Positions 7,087 through 14,326 of a stretch of 18,637 bases of DNA are shown one piece after another. The notes under the pieces were generated by a model. The model did not search any database. It had not been told where the DNA came from and saw only the letters and a list, made by a program, of their open reading frames with translations. The DNA is taken from contig CAZAOG010000046.1 in the NCBI GenBank assembly GCA_964486645.1, positions 1 through 18,637 on the forward strand, read 5' to 3'. Every line of letters begins with the position of its first letter. The stretch's first letter is position 1. Made by a program: the position numbers and the translations under genes. The stretch comes from GCA-002790365 sp964486645 (GTDB taxonomy: Bacteria; Bacteroidota; Ignavibacteria; Ignavibacteriales; Ignavibacteriaceae).

Positions 7087-8988
7087 TTATTCCAACTCAA
7101 ATTTTCTTACTACCAGAATCGGAATTTTCACTTTATGTCTAACGGCGTCGACCGTAGTTCCAAAGAGAATATCTTTTATTAACTTATGTCCGTGTGCACC
7201 CATAACAAGCAAATCCACGTTGTTGTTTTTTACAACTTCGGGAATTGATTTTTTTGGTGTTCCGTAGCCGAGCCGCCAAATTACATTATAGCCTTCTTCT
7301 TTCAATTTGTCGGCATATTCTTTAATATAAAGTTCATCGGTACCGGTTTCAAAATCATTTATCTCTTTACCCATAATTCTTGCCCCGGCAGTTTCAACAA
7401 TATGAATAAGTACATATTCGGCATCTTTACCGCCCTGAGAAATAGCGTTTTTAATAGTGTCCCTGTCCGTGTCAGAAAAATCAACTGCAACGGCAATGCG
7501 TTTATAAAGAGGGGATGTAAAATCTATTAACTCTTTCGGACGACCGTGAGGTAATTTTACTTTTTCCGTAATTTTTTTCTTTATAAAGGGACTTACGGTT
7601 ATGTAACTTAAAATAAGTAAGCTAAACACCGCTATCGGCACGGCGGAGAGCCAAATCCATATTGAATTATCTCCTGCCGATACTATCCACGAATTAATTT
7701 CCTCGTAAACCAATTTGATATTAAGGGCGACAATAACCAACGCACTAAACCAGGATAGAATTTTTATCCAAAGTTTAATTGTAAATTTACCCATTCGTTC
7801 TTTATCGCTGACAAAATGAATGAGGGGAATTACTGCAAATCCCAGCTGCATACTTAAAACAACCTGGCTAAGCACAAGCAGCGGACCTGTTTCACTCTCG
7901 CCCATTATCAATATTGTTAAAAAGGCGGGGATAATAGCCAATAATCTTGTTATCAATCTTCTTAACCAAGGCTGAATTCTTATGTTCAAATAGCCTTCCA
8001 TAACTATCTGACCGGCGAGTGTACCGGTTATTGTTGAACTTTGTCCTGCTGCAATTAATGCCACGGCAAATAATATGGGGGCTAAACTTGTTCCTAACAA
8101 AGGCTCTAACAAACGATATGCGTCCTGTATTTCTTCAACTTGAAACATGCCTATTTTATAAAAAGTAGCGGCAGCTAATACAAGTATTGCGGCGTTAACA
8201 AAAAAAGCCAGATTCAAAGCTATAAAAGAATCAATTACGTTGAATTTAATTGCTTCAAAAATTCCTTTGGTTGTTTTTTTAATCTTTCGCGTTTGAACAA
8301 GGGCGGAGTGAAGATAGAGATTATGCGGCATAACGGTGGCACCGATTATGCCAATTGCGATATACAGCGCCAAATTGTTTTCCAAGGTCGGTACAAAACC
8401 CGTAATTAATTCGGATATTTGGGGTTTGACAAAAATCATTTCGGCTAAAAAAGAAAGTCCGATAACGGAAATAAGACCGATTATCAGCGCTTCCATTTTT
8501 CTCATCCCGTAATGCTGAAGAATGAGAAGGACGAAGGTATCCAAAACGGTAATACTGACACCGACGAGCAGAGGGAGTCCGAATAACAGTTGAATACCGA
8601 TTGCCATGCCCAATACTTCCGCCAGGTCCGTGGCGGTTATGGCTATTTCCGCAAGGATGTAAAGAAAGAAATTAACTTTTTTAGGATAAACCAGCCTTGA
8701 GACTTGAGCCAAATCTTTACCGGCAACTATACCAAGACGCGCACTCAAACTCTGCAAGAGGATGGCTATCAAGTTTGACATTAAAAGTACCCATAATAAG
8801 GCGTACCCGAAATGACTTCCACCGGCTATATCGGTTGCCCAGTTGCCGGGGTCCATGTAACCGACGCTTACCAAATAAGCCGGACCACCAAAAGCAAATA
8901 ACTTTCTTAAAAAACCTTTTTTGGGCGTCGTATCTACGGAAGAGTGAACATCTTCAAGAGACTTTCTTTCATGCTTAATTTTGTTCAT
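7087..8988 (-). CDS. mntH: Nramp divalent metal (Mn2+/Fe2+) transporter fused to a UspA domain
   Basis: This is a proton-coupled Mn2+/Fe2+ importer of the inner membrane. Residues about 30-465 form the Nramp unit, with the metal-binding DPGNW in TM1 (residues 46-50) and MPHNLYLHS in TM6 (from 220), both intact. From residue 496 to 633 there is a complete universal stress protein domain: it begins KRIAVAVDFSDTDRD and ends with the nucleotide-binding pattern G597-x2-G-x9-G-T (GAHG...FGTT), so it may bind ATP. Classic MntH proteins are about 410 aa without this tail. The gene lies 49 nt downstream of mntR on the same strand and probably shares its promoter and operator. Specificity for Mn2+ is inferred from the neighbour. 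Confidence 0.92.
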   Translation of the reverse strand: MNKIKHERKSLEDVHSSVDTTPKKGFLRKLFAFGGPAYLVSVGYMDPGNWATDIAGGSHFGYALLWVLLMSNLIAILLQSLSARLGIVAGKDLAQVSRLVYPKKVNFFLYILAEIAITATDLAEVLGMAIGIQLLFGLPLLVGVSITVLDTFVLLILQHYGMRKMEALIIGLISVIGLSFLAEMIFVKPQISELITGFVPTLENNLALYIAIGIIGATVMPHNLYLHSALVQTRKIKKTTKGIFEAIKFNVIDSFIALNLAFFVNAAILVLAAATFYKIGMFQVEEIQDAYRLLEPLLGTSLAPILFAVALIAAGQSSTITGTLAGQIVMEGYLNIRIQPWLRRLITRLLAIIPAFLTILIMGESETGPLLVLSQVVLSMQLGFAVIPLIHFVSDKERMGKFTIKLWIKILSWFSALVIVALNIKLVYEEINSWIVSAGDNSIWIWLSAVPIAVFSLLILSYITVSPFIKKKITEKVKLPHGRPKELIDFTSPLYKRIAVAVDFSDTDRDTIKNAISQGGKDAEYVLIHIVETAGARIMGKEINDFETGTDELYIKEYADKLKEEGYNVIWRLGYGTPKKSIPEVVKNNNVDLLVMGAHGHKLIKDILFGTTVDAVRHKVKIPILVVRKFELE

Positions 8989-9037
8989 AAATCTTATTTA
9001 AAACAATTTTTATGGCTTCTTCAAGTGTTTTATGTTC

Positions 9038-9691
9038 TTAATCACCCACAAATATATTTTCCGCAACAGTCCTGCTGATGTTATAATTTTTATTATTAAT
9101 TTTAATTTCCAGTGAATTATCAAATTCCAAAATATCGACAACTTTAATTTTCCGTTCCAATTTAATTCCGATCTGTTTTATATAGATTAAGAATCTATCG
9201 TCAAAATCATTCACCCTTACTACTTTCGCGGTTTTCCCTTTTTTTAATTTTGAAAGAGAAAGGTATCCCTTATGTTTGGGTATACTGCCGTCTTTGGCGG
9301 GTATCGGGTCGCCGTGCGGATCGAACTCGGGGTAATTCAACATTTCTTCCAGCCTGTCCACCAATTCGTCCGATGCGGAATGTTCCAAACGATGAGCTTC
9401 ATCGTGCACTTTATCCCAGGGTAGTCCTACAATTTGATTGAGAAAAATCTCCCAAATTCTATGTCTTCTAACGATAACGGCGGCATAATTCCTGCCTTTT
9501 TTAGTAAGTTGAATATTCTTGTAGCGTTCGTATAAAATTAAACCGTTAGAAGAAAGTTTTTTTAACATGTCCGTAACGGCGGCGTTGGATATATCCATCT
9601 TTTTTGCAAGAATATTGGTTTTAACCTTTACGCCGCTTTGTTCAAACTTGTAAATCTCGCTTAAATAATTTTCAGTTGAAATATTTTTCAT
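9038..9691 (-). CDS. mntR: DtxR/MntR-family metal-dependent repressor
   Basis: Proteins of this family dimerise on Mn2+ or Fe2+ and repress metal-uptake genes. The 217 aa protein has a winged helix (residues about 5-65, with ILAKKMDISNAAVTDMLKKL as the reading helix region), then the metal-binding and dimerisation domain with His77, His96, Glu98/His100, Glu103, His104 and His126 available as ligands. A C-terminal FeoA/SH3-like domain (about 145-217) makes it the longer DtxR-type rather than the short Bacillus MntR-type. It sits directly upstream of an Nramp transporter and directly downstream of a perfect palindrome, so autoregulated control of mntH is the likely role. Mn2+ versus Fe2+ cannot be decided from sequence. 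Confidence 0.9.
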   Translation of the reverse strand: MKNISTENYLSEIYKFEQSGVKVKTNILAKKMDISNAAVTDMLKKLSSNGLILYERYKNIQLTKKGRNYAAVIVRRHRIWEIFLNQIVGLPWDKVHDEAHRLEHSASDELVDRLEEMLNYPEFDPHGDPIPAKDGSIPKHKGYLSLSKLKKGKTAKVVRVNDFDDRFLIYIKQIGIKLERKIKVVDILEFDNSLEIKINNKNYNISRTVAENIFVGD

Positions 9692-9697
9692 TATTCC

Positions 9698-9725
9698 GTA
9701 TCCTTAATTATAAAATTAAGGATAC
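9698..9725 (-). promoter_or_regulatory. Probable MntR operator over the mntR promoter
   Basis: GTATCCTTAATT (9698-9709) and AATTAAGGATAC (9714-9725) are perfect inverted repeats of 12 bp around a 4-base spacer. The right arm ends only 6 bases from the mntR start codon (9691). Read on the minus strand, a perfect TATAAT (9707-9712) lies across the spacer, and AAGGA in the arm nearest the start is the best ribosome-binding sequence. DtxR-family operators are long palindromes of this kind. Bound repressor would cover the promoter; the RNA, if it includes both arms, could also fold and hide the ribosome-binding site. Confidence 0.75.
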
Positions 9726-9780
9726 TTAATAATTTATGCAAGAGGTCTTAAAAAAAATATGCTTAAAAGTAAATGAACGG

Positions 9781-10626
9781 TTAAGATAATTTCAATTTAT
9801 CGGCGGGACTTTTTATCTTATTAATTGAATATGATGAAACGTGCGTATAGATTTGGGTTGTCTCCAATCGTTTATGTCCCAACAATTCTTGGATATATCG
9901 AATATCGGTTCCTTCGTCCAAAAGGTGCGTGGCAAAACTATGGCGCAAAGTATGAACGGAAGCTTTCTTCTTTATGCCCGCTTTCTTCAACGCTCTTTTA
10001 AAAAGCGACTGTACGCTTTTGGGACTGTATTTACCGCCGTTTAGTCCTTCAACAACGAACTCTTTCGGCTTATAAATTTTATAATAATCTCTTAACAATT
10101 TCAACATATTTTCAGAAAGCATTATATATCTGTCTTTTTTTCCTTTGCTTTGTCTTACATGAATTTTCATTGATTCCGGATCGATGTCACAAATTTTTAA
10201 ATTAAGCAACTCACCGAGACGCAATCCCGCAGAATAAATTAACAGCAGAATAGCTTTGTGTTTTATGTTTTTTGTTACCTGTAGAATTTTAGAGATCTCT
10301 TTGGGTGATAAAACCGTCGGTAAAGTGCTTGGTTTTCTAAGCTCGATATTCAATGCCTTGGGAACCGGTTTGTTGAATATCTTCAGATAGAGATATCTTA
10401 TTGCTGCGATAACCTGCTTCATAGAAGAAAAGGAATAATTTTTATTTGACTTACAGAAATAAAGATAGTCTTGAATTTCTTTATCCGTTACCTCTTTAAT
10501 GTTAAGGCGGCTTATATATTCCAAAAACAATTTCAGGGAGGAAACGTAATTTCTGATTGTTTGTTCCGAATAATTCTCTATTATAAGCTTATCTTGAAAA
10601 TTTTTAATAATTTCTTGTTTTCGCAT
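9781..10626 (-). CDS. Xer-like tyrosine recombinase, integron-integrase position
   Basis: The 281 aa protein is a complete site-specific tyrosine recombinase. Residues 1-90 are the SAM-like core-binding domain; 100-281 form the catalytic domain with Arg136 (AGLRLGEL), Lys161-164 (SKGKKDR), His225 and Arg228 (HTLRHSFATH), His251 (LGHKRLETT) and nucleophile Tyr260 (IYTHV). The tail SPADKLKL resembles the SPLDAL tail of integron integrases. However, only 89 residues separate Arg136 from His225; IntI1 has about 130 there because of its extra attC-binding insertion, which is absent here. The gene is divergent from two AT-rich genes that are each followed by attC-like hairpins, so it is likely the enzyme of that array. 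A housekeeping Xer role is less likely in this context. Confidence 0.85.
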   Translation of the reverse strand: MRKQEIIKNFQDKLIIENYSEQTIRNYVSSLKLFLEYISRLNIKEVTDKEIQDYLYFCKSNKNYSFSSMKQVIAAIRYLYLKIFNKPVPKALNIELRKPSTLPTVLSPKEISKILQVTKNIKHKAILLLIYSAGLRLGELLNLKICDIDPESMKIHVRQSKGKKDRYIMLSENMLKLLRDYYKIYKPKEFVVEGLNGGKYSPKSVQSLFKRALKKAGIKKKASVHTLRHSFATHLLDEGTDIRYIQELLGHKRLETTQIYTHVSSYSINKIKSPADKLKLS

Positions 10627-10666
10627 ACTTTATATCTTATATTTCGTAATATATATACATAAATAT

Positions 10667-10712
10667 AACATATAGTCCCGCTATACGCAATGCGTGTAGG
10701 GAGATGTTGTGG
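10667..10712 (+). other. Compact attC/attI-like hairpin at the head of the array
   Basis: Between the divergent recombinase and the first cargo gene lies an imperfect palindrome. AACAT (10667-10671) pairs with ATGTT (10704-10708), TCCC (10676-10679) with GGGA, and TATACGCA (10682-10689) with TGCGTGTA (10691-10698 region), with one wobble and a near-absent loop. Its left arm carries GCTATACGCAAT (10680-10691), the same motif as in the two larger repeats downstream, and it ends with GTTGTGG (10706-10712) in the position of the crossover box. It could be the attI of the array or a residual attC without the variable terminal loop. Confidence 0.5.
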
Positions 10713-10744
10713 GTAATTAAAATAAAAACTAAAAAGGATTAGAA

Positions 10745-12520
10745 ATGGAAAATATGTTCACACCTAGAAGTCTTAACATTAAGCAAATATTTGGAGATGC
10801 AGATGCATTTTACAAAATACCAAGATATCAGAGACCGTATAGATGGGTTAATGAACAAGTTGATAAATTATGGGATGACTTATATGAGTCATATAAAGAA
10901 GAAATAGAAAATTATTTTTTGGGTTCAATTATTTTAGCAAAAAATTCAAATCAATCATCATACTGGGATGTTGTTGATGGTCAACAAAGACTTACGACAC
11001 TTACAATTTTAATGTGTGTAATTAGAGATTTATTCCCTGATATTAATAAATCTGAAGGCGTGCCAGACCCTAATAATATAGATATTCATACTATAAAAAA
11101 TGCTATCTTTTATAATGAAAATATTGATAGATTAAAATTGTTTACACATTCACAGCATCAAAATGATTTTGAACAATTGATAATTAAAGGTAATACTTCA
11201 AAACTTAATAAACCATTTAAATATCAAATCTACTCAGATGAAGAACCAAAATATAAATTTATAAATACAGCTATTTTGTTTAGAGAAAAATTGGAAGAAA
11301 TTGGCAAAGAGGAGGCTGGGAAATTTATCAATTATGTTTTTAACAATGTTTTTATTATTAGAATAGATTGCTCCTCAACTGAATTTGCTATTAGAATGTT
11401 TCAAGTTCTTAATGATAGAGGCATGGATTTAACTAATGCAGATTTAATAAAAAGTTTTCTTTTTGAATCAATAAAAAAACATAGTAACAATGATGATGAA
11501 ATAAAAAAGCAAAAAGAAGATACTTTTATAACCGAATGGCAATATATTGAGTTTATCATTAACGATATTGATGTTAGCTTAAATGACATGCTAGTTGTTT
11601 ATGAATATTATTTATTGGCTGCTAATCCCAAAAAGTCGCTATATGATGAACTTGAAACTGTTTTTGATGGACAAGACCCATTAGAAGTTATCTCTCTTTT
11701 CAAAGGGTTTGTAGAAAATTATAAAAATAGGCTATTTGAAAGTAAAGATAAAGTAATATATACATTTTGGTATCTCCGTTGGGCTATGTATTGGAAAGCA
11801 ATTTTGGGAGGAGCCTTACAAGAAAACTACTCTGATTTTACAGAATTAGCTAAATCTTTAAGGCGTTTTTACTATTTATATTGGATAGCTGGAAGAACAC
11901 TAACAAAAGTGAAGCAAACTTCTTTTAATCTTATCAAATGGATCAAAGAACATAAAGAAATTGATTTTATTCAGAAAGAATTAAACAAGAAATTAGATGA
12001 GGATAAAATAATTCCTGATGTTTTAGAAAGTTTATCTTCTAAAAATGTATATAACTCGCCATGGTTAAAACCAGTCTTATTGATGATAGAATATAACCAA
12101 ACAGATACAGTTATACCGTTTGTTGAAATGGATAGAAATTTGCATATAGAACATGTCTTACCCATCGAGTGGGAAAAGTATGAAGAATGGAAACAATATA
12201 TTAATAAGGAAATTGCGGATAAATATCTTAATAGTATTGGGAATTTAACTTTATTATCTGGCAAGAAAAATATAGAAGCAAGCAATAATCCTTTTGAAGA
12301 AAAAATTAATATCTATGAAGGCAAAGGGAAATATGGAAATGATGACAAAAAAGTAACATCTTTTTCAATTACTCAAAAAATAAAAAATGAGTATAATACT
12401 AGAAAATTTAATCAACAATGGAATGAAGAAGCAATAATTAATAGATGGAATTGGTTTTTAGATGAATTTGAAAAAATATTAAATATTGATACATCAAGTA
12501 TTAAGATTAATGAAAAATAA
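10745..12520 (+). CDS. DUF262/DUF1524 (GmrSD-like) defence nuclease
   Basis: The 591 aa protein joins an N-terminal DUF262 (ParB/sulfiredoxin-like NTPase fold) to a C-terminal DUF1524 His-Me finger nuclease. DUF262 signatures are IPRYQRPYRW (residues 25-34) and the DGQQRLTTL nucleotide-binding motif (78-86). The nuclease is marked by HIEHVLP (His467, His470), then GNLTLLSG with Asn500 and a downstream N..F..K pattern. Known relatives (GmrSD, BrxU, SspE) cut modified or phage DNA in a nucleotide-dependent way, so a type IV restriction role is likely. AAGGA (10734-10738) is the ribosome-binding site. Its base composition is far more AT-rich than the flanking chromosomal genes. The attC-like repeat begins 4 nt after the stop. 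Confidence 0.85.
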   Translation: MENMFTPRSLNIKQIFGDADAFYKIPRYQRPYRWVNEQVDKLWDDLYESYKEEIENYFLGSIILAKNSNQSSYWDVVDGQQRLTTLTILMCVIRDLFPDINKSEGVPDPNNIDIHTIKNAIFYNENIDRLKLFTHSQHQNDFEQLIIKGNTSKLNKPFKYQIYSDEEPKYKFINTAILFREKLEEIGKEEAGKFINYVFNNVFIIRIDCSSTEFAIRMFQVLNDRGMDLTNADLIKSFLFESIKKHSNNDDEIKKQKEDTFITEWQYIEFIINDIDVSLNDMLVVYEYYLLAANPKKSLYDELETVFDGQDPLEVISLFKGFVENYKNRLFESKDKVIYTFWYLRWAMYWKAILGGALQENYSDFTELAKSLRRFYYLYWIAGRTLTKVKQTSFNLIKWIKEHKEIDFIQKELNKKLDEDKIIPDVLESLSSKNVYNSPWLKPVLLMIEYNQTDTVIPFVEMDRNLHIEHVLPIEWEKYEEWKQYINKEIADKYLNSIGNLTLLSGKKNIEASNNPFEEKINIYEGKGKYGNDDKKVTSFSITQKIKNEYNTRKFNQQWNEEAIINRWNWFLDEFEKILNIDTSSIKINEK

Positions 12521-12523
12521 CTG

Positions 12524-12656
12524 GCTACAACAATGGCTATAAGCAATGGTGGTTAAGTGCTAAAAATCAAAGGCATATGAATAAAATAAATATTGGTGCA
12601 AAAATCAAAGAATGCGAGTATAAATCCGCCACTGCTCATAGCCGTGACCGTTGGGC
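12524..12656 (+). other. attC-like recombination site 1
   Basis: The arms are 12535-12552 and 12626-12643: 18 aligned positions with 15 Watson-Crick pairs, one G-T wobble and A.C mismatches at arm positions 7 and 12. Outside them, CTACAAC (12525-12531) faces GTTGGGC (12650-12656), the latter an exact match to the attC R' consensus GTTRRRY. The unpaired spacers are unequal, 3 bases on the left and 6 on the right, like the extrahelical bases of attC. A 73-base loop separates the arms. The left arm holds GCTATAAGCAAT (12536-12547). It also could act as an RNA hairpin behind the nuclease gene. Confidence 0.65.
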
Positions 12657-12679
12657 TTCATACCATACAAAAGGAATAA

Positions 12680-14185
12680 ATGAAAAATATATTAGAATAT
12701 AGCGAGAAAGATGTGAGACGTTTTTTTCTAAAAAAGGAAAGTTATGTCAACTTTGACCTTCCTATATATTTCTCATTTCAAACCTTAATTAACAAAATTG
12801 ATAAAAAACTTTCGAAAAGTAAACTTTCAGATTTTAGAAACTCATCACCGAGAGATTTTGATGATATAAATTATCAGTTACTATCCAATAAAGATGGAAA
12901 ATACGCTTGGCGTCCTTTTCAATTAATACATCCAGCAATTTATGTATCACTGGTGCACCGAATTACTGAAAAAGAAAACTGGGAAATAATTAAAGAACGA
13001 TTTAAGATATTTCGGGAAAATGAAAAAATAGAATGTCATAGTTTACCTATGGTTTCACAAAAAGAAAGTGAAACTGATAAAAAGGCACAAATTTACACTT
13101 GGTGGCAAATGATTGAACAAAAGTCACTCATTTTGGCTCTTGACTATCGATATGTTCTTCATACTGATATTTCTGATTGTTATGGTTCAATTTATACTCA
13201 TTCGATATCTTGGGCAATTCACACAAAAGAAGAAGCAAAAAAAAAGTCGAATAGAACAAAACAATCTTTAATAGGGGTTTCAATTGATACTCATCTACAA
13301 GATATGAGTTTTGGTCAAACTAATGGTATTCCACAAGGTAGTTCATTAATGGATTTTATTGCTGAAATAGTACTTGGATATATTGACTTACTACTTTCAA
13401 AAAAACTAACCGAATTGAATATAACAGACTATAAGATTTTAAGATACCGAGACGATTATAGAATTTTCACAAACAATTCTTTTGAAGCTGAACAGATAAC
13501 AAAAGAATTGTCAGAAATTTTGCCGAGTTTAGGGTTAAAACTAAATGCTGACAAAACTGATGCATCAGATAATATAATTAAAAGTTCTATTAAACCAGAC
13601 AAAAGGTATTGGATAACAAATAAAAGAATTACAGAAAATAAGCAAAAGTGGTTGATACAACTGTACCTTCTATCGGAAAAGTATCCAAACTCTGGAACAG
13701 TAGATACACAAATGCGAGAATTTCTTAAAGTTCTTGAACAGTCTAAACGAAAAGACCCCAATATTGAAACTCTTATTAGTTTAGTAAGTGAAATCGCATT
13801 AAGAAACCCAAGAGTTATTCCAACATCAGTTGCGATTCTAAGTATTTTGATTAGCCAAGTAAGAAATAAATCTGACAAACTCCGTTTGGTTGAAAAAATC
13901 CGATTGAAATTTAATCAAGTACCTAACTCATCGTTTTTAAAAATTTGGTTCCAAAGACTTTACTTGAAAATCGATAAAACAATAGAATATCAAGAACCCC
14001 TATGTAATAAGATAATAGATAAAAGTGTGAGTGTGTGGAATATTCAATGGTTAAATGATAGCTTAAAGGAGGTAATTGAAAATACGCCAATCATCGATAT
14101 TGATACTGTGAAAAAACTTAAAGGAAAGATATCTAAAAAAGAGATTAAAAATATTGTAATTAAAAAAGAATACAGTTATGAATAA
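12680..14185 (+). CDS. Defence-type reverse transcriptase (Abi/UG class, subclass unassigned)
   Basis: The 501 aa protein has a reverse transcriptase core at residues about 75-310. The catalytic Asp163 lies in LHTDISDCYGS, GIPQGS at 216-221 is the family motif before the active site, and the centre is YRDDY (256-260) with Asp258 and Asp259, so the triad is intact. Residues about 310-501 are a long helix-rich region without a recognised nuclease or thumb-X motif. There is no maturase or endonuclease domain, and no group II intron or retron msr/msd is apparent. This plan (RT core plus alpha-helical tail) fits abortive-infection and DRT/UG reverse transcriptases that block phage. AAGGA sits 4 nt before the ATG. 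It is a single-gene cassette between two attC-like sites. Confidence 0.8.
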   Translation: MKNILEYSEKDVRRFFLKKESYVNFDLPIYFSFQTLINKIDKKLSKSKLSDFRNSSPRDFDDINYQLLSNKDGKYAWRPFQLIHPAIYVSLVHRITEKENWEIIKERFKIFRENEKIECHSLPMVSQKESETDKKAQIYTWWQMIEQKSLILALDYRYVLHTDISDCYGSIYTHSISWAIHTKEEAKKKSNRTKQSLIGVSIDTHLQDMSFGQTNGIPQGSSLMDFIAEIVLGYIDLLLSKKLTELNITDYKILRYRDDYRIFTNNSFEAEQITKELSEILPSLGLKLNADKTDASDNIIKSSIKPDKRYWITNKRITENKQKWLIQLYLLSEKYPNSGTVDTQMREFLKVLEQSKRKDPNIETLISLVSEIALRNPRVIPTSVAILSILISQVRNKSDKLRLVEKIRLKFNQVPNSSFLKIWFQRLYLKIDKTIEYQEPLCNKIIDKSVSVWNIQWLNDSLKEVIENTPIIDIDTVKKLKGKISKKEIKNIVIKKEYSYE

Positions 14186-14196
14186 AAAGTACGAAA

Positions 14197-14326
14197 GCAT
14201 AACAAAGGCTATACGTAATTTGGGTATTATCCTGATATTGAAGTTTATAGCACTAAATAAAATTAGTTGTAAATTGAAAATTAATTGTTTCAAAATCCCA
14301 AACTACGCATAGCCACACCGTTCTGC
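14197..14326 (+). other. attC-like recombination site 2
   Basis: The arms 14207-14224 and 14297-14314 align over 18 positions with 16 Watson-Crick pairs. The only two mismatches are A.C, at positions 7 and 12, exactly as in site 1. The outer boxes GCATAAC (14197-14203) and GTTCTGC (14320-14326) pair at 6 of 7 positions, and GCATAAC has the right AAC end for an R'' box. The spacers are again unequal, 3 bases left and 5 right. The left arm contains GCTATACGTAAT (14208-14219). The sequence GTTNNGCTTCAT at the crossover is shared with site 1 (12650-12661 and 14320-14331), so similarity extends past the box into the next interval. Confidence 0.65.

Larger units (their letters stand above)
9781..14326. 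mobile_element. Integron-like cassette array with two defence cassettes
   Basis: The unit consists of a minus-strand tyrosine recombinase, a compact hairpin site (10667-10712), and two plus-strand gene cassettes. Taking GTT as the crossover box, the cassettes run about 10707-12650 (DUF262 nuclease) and 12651-14320 (reverse transcriptase). Each holds one gene with its own ribosome-binding site, starting 29-38 nt after the crossover and ending 4-11 nt before the next repeat. The cargo is much richer in A+T and in AGA/ATA codons than the flanking mntR or xth. These are integron hallmarks. The recombinase is not IntI-like, so the array could also be moved by another enzyme acting in trans. There is no visible insertion sequence or second integrase. 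Confidence 0.6.

Noticed and set aside
9781..10626. Calling the recombinase IntI
   Set aside because: The distance between the catalytic Arg136 and His225 is too short for the IntI-specific insertion, so only position and the tail motif point to integrons.
12680..14185. Retron or group II intron identity for the reverse transcriptase
   Set aside because: No msr/msd-like inverted repeats lie upstream, no intron domain V-like hairpin is visible, and no maturase or endonuclease domain follows the RT core.
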